A model generated the notes under the pieces. That model did no database searches and was not told the DNA's origin. It worked only from the letters and a program-made list of their open reading frames with translations. 64,000 bases of DNA from Paraspadella gotoi (lineage: Eukaryota > Chaetognatha), in contig CM119263.1 in NCBI GenBank assembly GCA_051294375.1, forward strand, positions 11,280,443 through 11,344,442. The letters are read 5' to 3'. A program made the translations under genes and the position numbers. Below, one piece after another: positions 11,607 to 24,022 of this stretch (position 1 is the stretch's first letter; each line of letters begins with the position of its first letter).

Positions 11607-14600
11607 GTCCGTCGTCATTTTTCATTTCCTCTCCCACCATAAAAGGCCAAAACCCGGCGACCCACAGGTGCGCGGTCACACGGAAGGAAAAGACTCCAGA
11701 AAAAAATATGATTAGTCGTTTATGAAAAAAAAATGGAGGAGAAAAAAAGACATACATAATTACATATGTATATATGATAGAAAAGCATGAAGATAAAATA
11801 AAAAAAAGGATTTCAGAGATAAATAGAGACAAAAATTTTCGGAAAGAAAGTCGTTTGTCATTTCCTCTTCATAGTTAAACAACTTTCCTTCATTAGCCCC
11901 CTGCTCCCTACTCGACGCAACCAACCCTTCTATCTGCCCTGCAGCCGCCCTTCAAACTTGAAAATGCCCATATTTCAACTAATGGATTTTCATCCTCGTC
12001 CAGATGGGGGCCAACGACATGGAGGGCTTCGGACGAAGTCTCAGCGAATAGAAATACTATATTAATATTAAGATAAAGATTTGGATTCTGTGGAAAGTTA
12101 TTATGGGTTTTTTGTTACAATTCGAATTTTTGTGATGTTTATAACTTTATATGAACAAATTTGCGTCGTATATCGCTAACCCCTAATACCCACGTCGCCT
12201 GATTCGCTTATGGCCACAAAAAACTGCATAAATAATGACTTGAATACATATTGCATGAAATAAAAAATCAAAAGAAAAAAAAAATTATAAGAGACTTAAA
12301 AAAAGGGAGAATTCATAATTTTCTTGTGGTCAGCGCGCAAGACGCAGATGCTCAACGGGTCATTTTTCGTCAGACAAGACACATCGTGTCAGAAAAAGCT
12401 TTTTTTTAAAATTTCTTCCATTTGATGTATGTTCGTATGTTCTCTTGTAAAAAACGACTGCTTTCTCTTTTTAATTTATAAAGGATCGAACATGTTGGCG
12501 ATTGCACGTGGTTTGACCGCAACGCAACCCGGTAACTTTTTTATGAAAATAATTTCTGTCATTTATTATGTTTGAGGTGAGTGAAAAAAATACACTTCGG
12601 AGGCGATCGAACTTACCTTCTGGTGGCGGACAAGGAGTGAACGTGGCGGAAAAAAGAAAGGAAAAGTTGGAAAAAAGGGGAGAAGGAAATAAAGCAAGAT
12701 TATATTATAATGAATGAATGAAAAGTCAGAGCGGAATGTCGCGGACTGTAAATTCACCCGGGAAAATAGATTTTTTTCCTCATTTCCCTTTTACCATCTG
12801 GTATTCCCTCGTGTTTGTATTGAAAGTATAGATGGGATTTTTGAAAAAAAAAATACAACCCAAAGGGAAGAAAGAAAAGGAAGAGAGAGAGAGAGAGCGA
12901 GAGAGAGAGAGAGAGCGAGAGAGAGAGAGCGTGAGAGAGAGAGATAGGAAGGGCTGGTGATCCACCTTCAAAATTGTTGCCAGGGTCATCCCTTTTCCGA
13001 GGGATTGGAATGAATTGGAACCGACGTCGCGTCGTGATAAATGATGAATGCTTAACCTTCGGTCGCTTCTCTGCCCATTTCACCGATCCAACACATCCTC
13101 ACTCCAACCCTTTCTGCGATTCCAACGATCCAACACTCTCGCTCTCACATTATCTACAATTCCATCATTCTCCGAGAATCCAATACTCCCTCAATCCGAA
13201 AATTAAAAAAAATTCAAAGTTCCTATTCTTTCCTGACCGGTCTACAAATCGGACGATCCTTACTCTTCTTTTAGCCCCTATAGGCTTTTGCAACCACGCT
13301 CCTTTGTCTGAGCTCCAACGCCTCTTCTTCCAAAGCTTCACCACCGCTCCAGCCCTCGTCTTTCAATCCCGCTATGCCTCCACGTTTCCCCGATTCCGCG
13401 ATCCTCTCCTGCCAACTCTTTTTCATTTTCTCTTTCCAATCTCCTCGGAATTTATTTTATCAATTTTCCTCCATTTTCTAGACTTCGATGTCGTTTTCTT
13501 CAAATCGTTTTTTTCTCTTTTTAGTTCGAACAGTTTTACTTTTTTCTTCTTTTTTTTTCTTCCGCCATCTTACCTTATTTTCTAATGTTTATTTTTTTCC
13601 CCTTGTGTACAATCTAAACATATTCTCGGCTTCTTGGGATTTCAAGTTTTAAATATTATTCTTTCTAACACTTTTCTTTTTCAACTGAGAATGAGAGCTC
13701 CTATTTTTTATTCTCTAAGCGAAAGTAAAGATTTCCTTTCCTTCCATCTCCAGAAACTTTTACTATCAAAATCTCATTGGGGTTTTTTTTTTTTCTTTCC
13801 CAACCCTTTGAAAAAAAAAAAATCCCAAATTTCTTTTAATTTGGGTGGAAAAGAGAAAAAGAAAAGAAGAAGAAAAAAAGATTGGCGTCATTCAAACGAA
13901 TCCATTAATCATTCAATGACGCAACCTTCCCCGTTGCCTCGGAATCTTTTTTTTTTTCTCACGAAGCCTGTTACCAGTTCTATTCTAGCCGGGTTTTTTT
14001 TTTATATAAAGTTTTTTTAAAAATTTTTTCAGACTAATACTCATTTCGTTTCTTAGTTTCAGTATATGAGCTCCCTAACACAAAAACGCCGTCAAAGTTC
14101 AGCATTTCCAATTTTCCAATGAGATCTTCGGCTCAAGAGCTCAACCGTCGCCCCGTTGAGAGGGCGGCCTCCGCGAGACGAGGACTCGAGACAGGATCCG
14201 TCTCTGCAAGTCGAAAGACGGAGGCGGAGACACCAAAATAAACAGAGTAGAGCGAATGTCAACAAAGGAAAACGGAGGGTAAACAAACAAAAGGGCAGCG
14301 ACAACACGCGGCGATAGAGAACTTTCTAATCTCTGCCAAGGATACCGATCACGTCGCGTTTTGCCGGGAAAAATAGTGGAGGGGGGGGGAGTCTGGAGAG
14401 GAAGAGAGAGGCGAGGGAAAGAGAGTGAGAGAAAGAGAAAATGGGTAAAAGGAAAAAAAAAAGGATAAGACTGCGGGAAGTAAGTAACAAACAACCGTTG
14501 AATAAAAAAAAAACTGTTAGTACGGCGAAAGGTCACTATTTTATGGTTAACAATTAAGATAATAAATTTCGATTGGCTCCTTTCCAGTGCCAATCGATTC

Positions 14601-15123
14601 TCTCCATCCAAATACGAGAAATGAAATTAACGTCGACGACGACGTTTGTTATTCTGCGATAGAGCGTTTTATTTAAAAAAAAAAAAAGAGCAACTTCACT
14701 TGGCATAAATCAAGCCCATAAAACAATAGCGCGATGGTTAGTTCTTCACTAGAACTTCTCTCATCGCCGATGTTATAAATCGCCGCTCAACAATCTCATT
14801 CGAGTTCGACCCATTTACCTCCAATTCTCTCCGCGAGCCAACAAAACGCGTTGGAACGCTTGGGATCGCCGCCAATTTCACCTGCGCGCGCAAGTGCCAT
14901 GAGACCGGGCGAAACAAGTCGTTCATAACATAGTTTGTGCGCGCGCATCATAGTGCGCGCGAGCACGCGAAGCCCATAACGTCGCGTCTTTTCCCGCGGT
15001 CGAAAGATGGGGAACCAAATAAATCCAAATAAAGACAGAACGAGACATTGAGATGGGCGCGGTTATCATTTCGTCGTGAGGGATGGCGAAAGGACGAGAA
15101 AGTAGAGAGAGAGGAAAAGGAGG

Positions 15124-15126
<3 letters not shown>
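11603..15126. other. Long stretch without a supported gene
   Basis: Contains an imperfect GA tract with CGAG interruptions at about 12,879-12,945, poly-T runs at 13,780-13,990, and alternating GCGC words near 14,890 and 14,940-14,970. The longest frames (203 codons from 12,974 plus strand; 156 codons at 14,141-14,611 minus strand) are Phe/Ser/Pro-rich and match no family I know. Confidence 0.5.
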
Positions 15127-15189
<63 letters not shown>

Positions 15190-15338
15190 CGAGAGAGACT
15201 AAATTCATATCTTCATCCATATCTCAAAAAGTCAAACTGAGGTTCTTTTGTCGTCGTGCTTTCTCCCTCAGAGAGGAAGAGAACGAGAGAGATAGAGAGA
15301 AAGAGTAAAAAGATAGAGAGAAAGAAATAGAGAAAGAT

Positions 15339-15428
<90 letters not shown>

Positions 15429-15575
15429 CTTGAATATCATTGATGTGCGAAAAGAGAGGGAAGACTTTCATTTCGTTATTTGCATCTAAAGAGCATCTAT
15501 TCGATGTAAATATGGCGAAGAGAAAGCGATAGAGAGAGAAAGAAAGAAGAGAGAGAGAGAGAAAGCGATAGAGAG

Positions 15576-15625
<50 letters not shown>

Positions 15626-15649
15626 AGAGAAGAGAGAGAGAGAGGAGAG

Positions 15650-15683
<34 letters not shown>

Positions 15684-15702
15684 GAGGAGAGAGAGAGAGG
15701 TG
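15127..15702 (+). repeat. Three clustered (GA)n tracts
   Basis: GA tracts at about 15,127-15,200, 15,341-15,427 and 15,528-15,700, separated by short unique sequence. The third contains a repeated GAAAGCGATAGAGAGAGAAA motif. Confidence 0.96.
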
Positions 15703-17656
15703 ATGAATAGTATTCGGAATTCAAATTGCGGCAAAGAGTAACAAATAAACCGGACGCTAATACCTTTTTTCAAAATTTATGCGGTGCTTCAAGAGAAATT
15801 CTCGGCGTCGCCAGTTTATTTCAACGATTAATTCCTAATTGTCTCCAAGAGCGAGAGGATGGCGAGACCAGTCAACAGGCTCGTCCGCCTACTCCTTTCT
15901 CATCGAGCAAGAAGAAAATGAAAACAAGTAAAAAACATTCAAATTTTTTTCTCTTTTATTAGTTGGGTAAGTTTTATGTTTTTTTCTATTTCGGTTCCTC
16001 TCCTTCTTCCATAATCTTTCCCATTCATTCGCCTTAACTCACTTTTTCATCCTATAATTTCTCGAATATTTTTTCTATACTACATTGTCATTTTACTATT
16101 TATTACATCTATTTAGTCCATTGTCCTTTGTTCTCTTTCTTCAATATCTCCCTTTCATTTTTTCCCCTTCTGTTCTCCTTCTCCATTCCCTTCACCCTCC
16201 CTATCCCCTCGCCAAAGCTCATCGCTCAACTTCCGCGTCGTTCAGTCTTCTCATGACGCGCCCATTCGTCATTGACCCGCCATTATCAGTGGGCGTGTCA
16301 TCGGTGTAGTCGTTCAAGTCTTTGCCGACGTCGTCCCTCGACAGTGCTGCATATGACGTCAGCAATTTTTTTCTTCTGCATTATACACACGTTACAACTG
16401 AGACGACGTATTATTTTCTTCCTTTTCACGGTTGGCTATATTAAGTAATAACTATTCAAGCGTAATTGGTAATGTAGTAAAATATTTTTTCAAAAGCTTA
16501 AATGATAAACATTTCACCATTTAATAAACTCTTTTGGTTCTTAAACATTTTCAGACAATTAAAAGAGGAATAAAGGATAATCATAAAAACAGATTTTTTT
16601 CTATTTACCGCTTATAAAAGGATACTGTAACAAGACTATCTTTCTTGTCCACAATTATGATTAACCTCCCCCCCGAAAAGATAAATATAACATTTCTGGC
16701 TTCGAAAAATTCACAGTGAACCTTTCTATTTTAATACGCCATCCGAAAAAAAAAGTTTAAGAAAGAAAAAAAAGCGGAGGTTCTTTTCGACGATCCCCAC
16801 GGGGAATAAATGTGCCTCCCATTCCAATTTCCATCAATTTTCCGCGATTTCCATTCGGTTCTCTAAATCTTATCCGATCGATGAATAAAGGGTACAAGAC
16901 CAGAGGGACAGAAAAGGGGTGGACGAAAATTGGGGGGGGGAGGGTTAGTTCCAACAGCGAAAGATGGGTGAGGCCTGAGATGAGATAGAGTGAAGTAAGT
17001 TACGAGGAAAAAGATGAAACTCGGGACTAAGACTGAGAAGGTAGGTGAGTCACGAATTCACGATGTAGAAAGGAAGTGGAATAGGAAAGAATAAGGAAAC
17101 GAAAGAAGGAAGAAACGGATATAAAAATAGAAATGAGTTAAAACGAAAGCTGCGAACCAAAGTAGACAGTGAAACGATAAGATCAACAGAGACAAAGATG
17201 GCGCCACTAGTAGCATGAGGCGGACTCTAGGGGCAGATAATGAAGAGGCGCGTGATGGACTCCAGAGACGGGCGTGACTTGAGAGAGGTGGGGCTCTTAA
17301 AGGGCGCGGGCTTGGATGAAAAAGGGTGGCAAAGGAAGCGGAGCGGGCAACCAAAGGAGGAGTAACTAGGGAGTGCAGACAACAAACGGAAGCGGGCAAC
17401 AATCGAAACTTACATAAAAAAAAAGGGCGGCCAACCAAGTTTAAAACACGCCAGAAAAAAGGCGCGGGCAGGAAAAGGGCGCTGCCCGATCGAGGCGAAC
17501 GCTGGGGCTCCCAAATCCAACGTCGCTTCTACCGGTGATCGATTAGACCTGAGGGAATCGGCAAAGAGAGAAAAATCGGAGGTCGAAAAAGATCCTGATG
17601 TCTCATAAACCGCGAAGAAGACGGGGCTTCTCTCCCAATAAACCATGATGAGAGAG

Positions 17657-17660
<4 letters not shown>
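15703..17660. other. Long stretch without a supported gene
   Basis: Pyrimidine-rich at 15,960-16,220, AT-rich at 16,430-16,760, then purine-rich and GC-richer to 17,550. Small open frames lack recognisable domains. Confidence 0.5.

Positions 17661-17754
<94 letters not shown>
17661..17754 (+). repeat. (GA)n microsatellite
   Basis: Uninterrupted GA tract of about 94 bases. Confidence 0.97.
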
Positions 17755-17755
<1 letters not shown>

Positions 17756-19208
17756 AACTTTCTGAGTAAATTGGTAGAAGGCCACAAAGATCATGTTTGA
17801 ATATAATCCGAATGTCATGTGAAAAAATTTATGGGACCTCGGCTTAGCCACTTGCTCGCATAGAATAATAGGGGTTTCCAATGTGAACAGAATATCAAAT
17901 AAATTTGGTAAATGACTATCATATTGAGTAGCGTTTCCTTTTTCTTAATTTAACTTCATTACTTTTTGGAAAAACTTGCTCAACTAGGAAAAAAATTAGG
18001 AAGTGAAAATTACATCGCGGGTGATTATGTTCTCAGAACTTGTAATTTCTAAATTTAAAATAAATGTTATCATCGGATGCAATTGAGTCTTTAACTCTGA
18101 AAAGTCGAGACAATGCTAGCTTTGTCACGATAAAAAAAATCTCGGAAGCTTTATGCTCATCCGACATATACGTTCGAGATAAAATAACAATATATATTAA
18201 AGTCGGATTTAACGGTTTACAAATAAGTTAGAGATTACCGTTTTGGATTCGGGTGTTACAAAGTAAAAAAAAAAAAAAGGCTCGACAAGAGCATAACTGA
18301 GAAAATGGTCGTTGAAAACAATTGGTTTTAGTTAAAAAACTCGTCCTCGAACAGAGGTGGTCGTGGAAAAAGGCGTTATCATCTAGCGCGGCGGAATGAC
18401 GTTTTTACGGGGAGAGAAAGCTTTATGGTTCTGGAAACGCGTTGTGGAAGGCTTAAGGGATTCAAAGGAGCAGCGTAACGAGGGGTAAAGGGGGAGCGGG
18501 GGGGGGAAGAGGTGATGGAGAAATGTGAAAGGGGGGGGTCTTGGGCTAGAGAAGAGAGGAGGGGCTCGGCAGTCGGTAGGAAGATTAAGCATTGACTAAA
18601 GGCGTCGGGCTAAGTTTAGTAGTAGTCATAACCAGAAACCAAGCGATAAGGCGGGAAAAAGGAGGGGAGTGGGAAAGGAAAGTAAGGATAAGCTAAAATG
18701 AGCAAGCAGCCTTAACGTTTTATTACGGGTACTACCAACGCAGGACGAAATTGATATGCGTAGCCTTCCGTTGGTGTTTGGCCTTTAAAAGCACGGTCAC
18801 TGGCCGATGCAAATGAGACAGTGAAAGACATAAATATATAATAATTAAGACTGGTATAGGTAATAAACCGAATTTTGGAATATCGCGAAGAAACTACGGG
18901 CTTCGACATTAGTTAATTAATCAACGTCACGACAATCACACTTAAATCCTTTTGACTTTTAGTTGGATAAATTAATTTTAATTATTTTGAAAATAACTAA
19001 ACTGAATAGTACATACTAAAAGTATATTTTTATTAATAAAATTAATAAAATACAAATTCGTAAGATAATAATAACAAATGAGAAAAAAAAAGAAATTGCT
19101 GTCCAGTAATACAGTGAAATTATTTTGCGAAAGGAAAAATAATTAAAGCTTGCACGAATGATTTTTTTTTTTAGAATGCCCGCGGAGCTGAGCTGCACAA
19201 ATTCATTC

Positions 19209-20897
19209 TCATCGTCGATTACAAAATCCACACCTCCGGCGACATCTGCCACATGGCGCGTAGATCATGTGAATCCTCAGCGCGACGGCATAGAGACCGA
19301 GACTCGTGAAGAAGTGCCACGCGTCATGCGGCCCCAACGCCAGCTGCCACACCAGACAGTTCCGGTTGGCCGCCCTCGATTCCCACGGTTTCCCGCTATT
19401 TTTGATCGTTGTCATAGAGACGAAGAGATACAAGGAGACGAGGACGAGCGCCAAGATTGCCGCGTAGCCGAGAATACGGCGCAGGCGCTCGCGACAGCAA
19501 AGAGGCCCGCGTTTGCACTCTATACACTCGATACAAATGAGCAAACACAGAGAAGCGGAGACGTAAGCGGCGAACAAAGCCTTGTATGCCTTTAGCGTCA
19601 ATACAAAAACCAGAATCAAGAAGAAAAAGAAGACGATTATGCCGATTATGTGGAAGAGCGGGCATTTGCCGGTCCACCGGCGCAACAAGAGCAGCAGCAA
19701 AACCCAGACGACAAAGACGCAGCACGAGATAACAAAAAGTGGATAGCGTTCGTCGATAGAGCCGAGAAGCACCACGATCTGCCCGGGGAAAATTATAACA
19801 AAATAGTCTAGAGAGGGTGGAGAAAGATCAAAATGGATGGACTCTCTCGAAATTCTTCTAAGGAGACTCGTGGCAAAGAGGCCCAGCACGTGCAGAGGGA
19901 AGACTCTGTCAAAGTCGACGGCGCGCTTGGAAGGGCAGAGGTGGTAGATGAATGAGAAGACTCCCGTCATAATCAGGGCCAAACCCGCCGCCAGGGTAGG
20001 ACCGTGGAATGAGTCTACCCGCACTAGATTCTCTTCGCCGCCTTCGTGGCGTCGGCACCGCGCCCGATGCCAAAGGGCGATCAGCGTCAGCGCCACGCCG
20101 GTGACCAAGTAAGACGCGTTAGAGAACAATCGGCCAAAGGAGATGCTCCAGAGTCCCGGGTAGAAACATTTTTCGTTAAAGTAGCAAAAGTCCTGATCGC
20201 CGGTCTTAAGTCGGCAACTTATGCCTCGGTGAGAGATGTAGATGGCGGGCACGGATACGACGACGCCGACGACGAGAACGATGACGGGATGAGTGACGGA
20301 AAGGAGGCGGCGTCCTACTCTGGCGAGAAACTTGTGGGAGAGGGACGACGTTGAACGAATTTCGTTATCCTCGTCATTTACGATGGAGTTTACGGAATGT
20401 CCGTTGACGTTCACGTCATTTTCGTCGTCGTCGACGTCAAATCTATCGGCATTGGATTCAAGTTCATTGGCGTCAACCTGATTCTCACATCGTGATTCCT
20501 CCGTGAACTTTTGATCGTCGAATATCCACCACAGAAGCCAAGTGAGAAAGAGCGTCGCTCCAACGGAAACTGAGAGGTAAAAGGCCAAAACGGCGACCAA
20601 CGGATCCGCGCGCCGCCGTTCCACCGAGACATCGAAACGACGCCTTTGTCGAGTTCCGTTTTGAATTCCATCGTCGTCTACGGCGATCGTCAGGAACCAC
20701 GGCCCCCGTCTTAGTCGTGGCGACGAGTGGCGCGAGAGTACGAGGCGACCGGAAGTGGAAAAAGACGCCGAGAGAACGCCGCCGGAAGTGGAAGCGACGC
20801 CGCCGGAAGAATCTTTTTCACATTTTTCCGGCGAATCTTTCGACGAAATCGATTCCGCCGGACGAGATGCGTTCGCCGACAAAATCAAAATTCCCAT
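19209..20897 (-). CDS. SID-1/SIDT family transmembrane protein (CREST superfamily)
   Basis: This 562-codon frame encodes most of a SID-1-like protein. Known relatives are multi-pass membrane proteins linked to dsRNA uptake or transport (SID-1) and to lysosomal nucleic-acid or lipid handling (SIDT1/2). Residues 1-100 look like the end of the extracellular domain. TM1 is about 103-126, then an acidic loop (135-180) and about ten further hydrophobic segments, beginning near 204, 260, 302, 332, 365, 387, 413, 438, 476 and 526. Family landmarks are DQDFCYFNEKC (234-244), the S315/H319 pair in FSFIYHLCP, D330 in DFDR, and GPHDAWHF (522-529) with H524 and H528, so the five CREST metal-site residues are all present. 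Most of the roughly 300-residue ectodomain is absent, and the ATG at 20,897 is probably internal because the frame stays open to about 21,131. The C-terminus (CGRCRRRCGFCNRR) lacks the usual family ending. Confidence 0.9.
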   Translation of the reverse strand: MGILILSANASRPAESISSKDSPEKCEKDSSGGVASTSGGVLSASFSTSGRLVLSRHSSPRLRRGPWFLTIAVDDDGIQNGTRQRRRFDVSVERRRADPLVAVLAFYLSVSVGATLFLTWLLWWIFDDQKFTEESRCENQVDANELESNADRFDVDDDENDVNVNGHSVNSIVNDEDNEIRSTSSLSHKFLARVGRRLLSVTHPVIVLVVGVVVSVPAIYISHRGISCRLKTGDQDFCYFNEKCFYPGLWSISFGRLFSNASYLVTGVALTLIALWHRARCRRHEGGEENLVRVDSFHGPTLAAGLALIMTGVFSFIYHLCPSKRAVDFDRVFPLHVLGLFATSLLRRISRESIHFDLSPPSLDYFVIIFPGQIVVLLGSIDERYPLFVISCCVFVVWVLLLLLLRRWTGKCPLFHIIGIIVFFFFLILVFVLTLKAYKALFAAYVSASLCLLICIECIECKRGPLCCRERLRRILGYAAILALVLVSLYLFVSMTTIKNSGKPWESRAANRNCLVWQLALGPHDAWHFFTSLGLYAVALRIHMIYAPCGRCRRRCGFCNRR

Positions 20898-20982
20898 TTT
20901 TTTCTTTCCTCTCCTTTGTTTTCCGCTTCGGTTCGCCTCGAAACTTTCTACGACGGAGAATACGACGAACGCGTCATCGTCG

Positions 20983-21027
<45 letters not shown>

Positions 21028-21508
21028 ACATCGAAACGGAAGCGAAATTCGCGTTTCTCATCGTCGAGACGAAGGAGGGATCCGATAATCGAAGACGACG
21101 AGTCTTTTTCGAGACGTCGTCGTCGTCGTCGTCATGCTCCGCCACTTGGCGTTCTTCGCGATTCCCAAATCCTTTTATTTTTTTTCTTCCGGCAAAAGAT
21201 TCTTTCTCCGCCTCCTTTCCTTCGTTTCCGCTTGTCTCTCCGGTCTCGGCCGCTCCTTTTGTCTCTCCGGTCTCGGCCGCTCCGTTTGTCCGGACTCTCT
21301 CGTCCGATTCCGCCGTCTCTTCGATTCCGCCCGTCTTCACAATCTCATGGGCGACAGAGGGCGTTTTCCGATCTCTGTCGGTGACGAGGCCCAACTGTCC
21401 GCCCTCGGCAAAGATTTCCGGCGCTACCTCCGCCCAGCCGGAAGAGGAACAAAAGACGACGACGACGACGACGTCGATGAGGCGAAACAACGAGTTTGAC
21501 AGTCTCAT
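20898..21508 (-). CDS. Probable 5' part of the SID-1-like gene, with candidate signal peptide
   Basis: Going upstream on the minus strand, the main frame continues without a stop from 20,897 to about 21,131. It includes an Asp run from the (GAC)n repeat and a strand-like KREFRFRFDVG segment. A different frame begins with ATG at 21,508 and starts with a plausible signal peptide (MRLSNSLFRLIDVVVVVVFC, then SSSGWA). It runs through a Glu/Thr/Gly-rich stretch and an Asp run to a stop at 20,948. The two frames must be joined by an intron or by a one-base assembly error. A possible donor is GGAG/GTAGCG at about 21,427, directly after the signal peptide. I see no strong acceptor, so the exon structure is unresolved. 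The hydrophobic Val run comes from a trinucleotide repeat, which weakens the signal-peptide call. Confidence 0.4.
20966..21024 (+). repeat. (TCG)n tract inside the SID-1-like gene
   Basis: Trinucleotide tract that reads as poly-Asp in the main SID-1-like frame on the minus strand. Its inverted copy lies near 30,675-30,730, with a changed length and an extra interruption. Confidence 0.9.
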
Positions 21509-22069
21509 CTTCCTTCGCGCTGTTGTCGTTGTTGTGCCGGTCGGATCCCTGGGGGAAAAAGAGGACGAGCGCTTTTGGCGTCAAACGAAGCCTGAGAAAC
21601 AGAAATGACATATGAGCGGAGGAAGAAAGGGAGTTTTGGGAAGAAAAAAGGAAAGGGAAGAAAGGAGCAGTGAGAATTGGGGGAAATTAACAGAAAAGAG
21701 GAAGGGCGAGTGGGAAAAGCAAAAGAAGATATTATAAAGATAGAGAAGAAGAGGAAAAGGGAAAAGAAGAGAGAGCAAGAAAGGGAGAGAGATATATATA
21801 GAGAAAGATTGGGCGCCCCTTCTTTTTGTTAATAGCAGACGACGACGGTCAGAATATTTTAAGTCGTCTTTCAAATATTTGTTTCCTTTTTGCAAAAATA
21901 AGTGAACTTAATATGAATATTAATATCATTTTCGCTGCAAATATCTTTGACTCAACATAACGCTTGACTTTTGTCTTTAATCACGTTCTAAAAATAAACG
22001 TACGAAAATATATACGCAGTTCAGCCTCCAACATCTGTTATGGTGCTGTTCTAAACCCAGGATTTCCCA

Positions 22070-22075
<6 letters not shown>

Positions 22076-22107
<32 letters not shown>
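22076..22107 (+). repeat. (CT)n tract
   Basis: Short CT microsatellite. Its GA counterpart in the right palindrome arm is at about 29,600-29,634. Confidence 0.9.
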
Positions 22108-22108
<1 letters not shown>

Positions 22109-22601
22109 TCTTTCTCTCTCTCTCTCTCTTTCTCTGTGTGTTTTTGTCCCACAGGGAGATTTCGGAAAACGTCTTTGCCTATTTCGCGTTTGAAAATTTG
22201 CGACTTATTTTGTATATCAACAAACATCATTTCTTTCTCGTTTAGTTCTAAACTCGAATTACCTATTTTAATCGATGTTTTGGCAGCATAGTAGACCCAA
22301 GATATTTGTGTTTTTAAATACTTCTTCATTGATTAGATATTTGTCCAGAAAAAAAAAACGTGTTCCTCTGAAATGCAGTGTCTAACTCGGTCTGAATCGG
22401 AGTTCGAGCGGAACGTTTCAACCAAAACAGAAAAAAAAAAAACCGGTTTTGTTCTTTTTTTTCTCGTCGTTTGATTCGATTACAAAACATTTCGTCACTG
22501 GGTTTTCACGGCTCCAGACTTAGATCGCTGACTTCATTTCTAGTTTCTAACATTTCAACTTTTACCATACAACATACAATAACAAACAAATATCTATCAA
22601 G

Positions 22602-22613
22602 GAAAGAGAGAGA

Positions 22614-22659
<46 letters not shown>

Positions 22660-22660
22660 G
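22602..22660 (+). repeat. (GA)n tract
   Basis: GA microsatellite interrupted by one GATA. Its mirrored CT copy is at about 29,041-29,103. Confidence 0.9.
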
Positions 22661-22804
22661 AATCGATTTAAAAAAACATTTCGGATACAATGGAAAAGAA
22701 AGTCGAAAAAAAAAATAGAAAACTCGGAAAAATAGAGAAACGACGGGGAGAGATCGTTATCACGAGAGAACAGTCTGGACCAGGAATTCCTATTATGAGA
22801 TTCA

Positions 22805-23384
22805 CAATTCTCTCAATTCTCTCAATTCTCTCAATTTTCTCAATTCTCTCAATTCTCTCAATTTTCTCAATTCTCTCAATTCTCTCAATTTTCTCAATTT
22901 TCTCAATTCTATCAATTTTCTCAATTTTATCAATTTTATCAATTTTATCAATTTTCTCAATTTTCTAAATTCTATCAATTCTCTCAATTCTCTCAATTCT
23001 CTCAATTCTCTCAATTTTCTCAATTCTCTCAATTCTCTCAATTCTCTCAATTTTCTCAATTCTATCAACTCAATTCTCTCAATTTTCTCAATTCTCTCAA
23101 TTTTCTCAATTCTCTCAATTTTCTTAAATCTCTTAATTCTCTCAATTCACAATTCTCTCAATTCTCTCAATTCTCTCAATTATCTCAATTTTCTCAATTC
23201 TCTCAATTCTCTCAATTCACAATTCTCTCAATTTTCTCAATTCTCTCACTTCACAATTCTTTCAATTCTTTCAATTCTCTCAATTCTCTCAATTTTCTCA
23301 ATTCTCTCAATTCTCTCAATTCTCTCAATTTTCTCAATTCTCTCAATTCACAATTCTCTCAATTCTCTCAATTCTCTCAATTCA
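22805..23384 (+). repeat. 9-bp TCTCAATTC minisatellite array
   Basis: About 580 bases built from the 9-mer TCTCAATTC and variants (TCTCAATTT, TATCAATTC, TTTCAATTC), with occasional 6-base CACAAT insertions that break the register. Being a multiple of three, it stays open and reads as Ile-Leu-Ser on the plus strand and Glu-Leu-Arg on the minus strand. It sits between two non-repetitive segments of the left palindrome arm. Confidence 0.96.
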
Positions 23385-24022
23385 GCCGAGAAGCATATCC
23401 TTTTCTACTACCAAATAATATAAACTCGTTATTATTGGCATTGTTGGCGCTGAAACCGCGCTACCACGCGTCGTTGAGTCTCTGGGGAGAATTCCTCATA
23501 AACGATTCTTACTGAAAACAAAAGGGACGGACGAGAATCCGAATAGAAAAAATGGTTCCCTCTATTTACTTTTATTCATTTTTGATTCGTCAAATTGTCC
23601 ATGTTTTCCCAGCGGCTGCTAGTATTCCTAATTGTTTTACTATAAATGTATAGTCTGGTTTAGACTACTTTCTACTTTTCCTTTTTATATGAAAATCTGT
23701 CTCAAAAAAAATTTCTCCTAACTTCACATTTTTTTCCCTCACGACAAAAAGAATTCAAAACAAAACCGTTTCTTTTTTTTTCTTGCCCCACTCCCATTCT
23801 TTTTTCTCTCTCTCGTCGACGCGCGATTGTCACTTGTTCGACTCGGAAGACCCCAAGAAAAAAAAAAAGAATTTCCTTTTCGCGCCTCGAGAGGGCAGAA
23901 GTCGGCCGAGGAGACGAACCAATTCCCCCGAGGGCCAGAGAGAAAGAGGAAAAATCCCAACAAAAGAGCAGCGACGAAACGACGGGGAAAATCGTCCACG
24001 TGGCGCGAACGAGATAAACAAA

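Noticed and set aside
20727-21608. 293-codon plus-strand frame
   Set aside because: Shadow of the SID-1-like gene region on the minus strand, rich in repeat-derived Val and Arg.
22805-23384. CRISPR-like array
   Set aside because: Units are 9 bp with no spacers and the genome is eukaryotic; this is a minisatellite.
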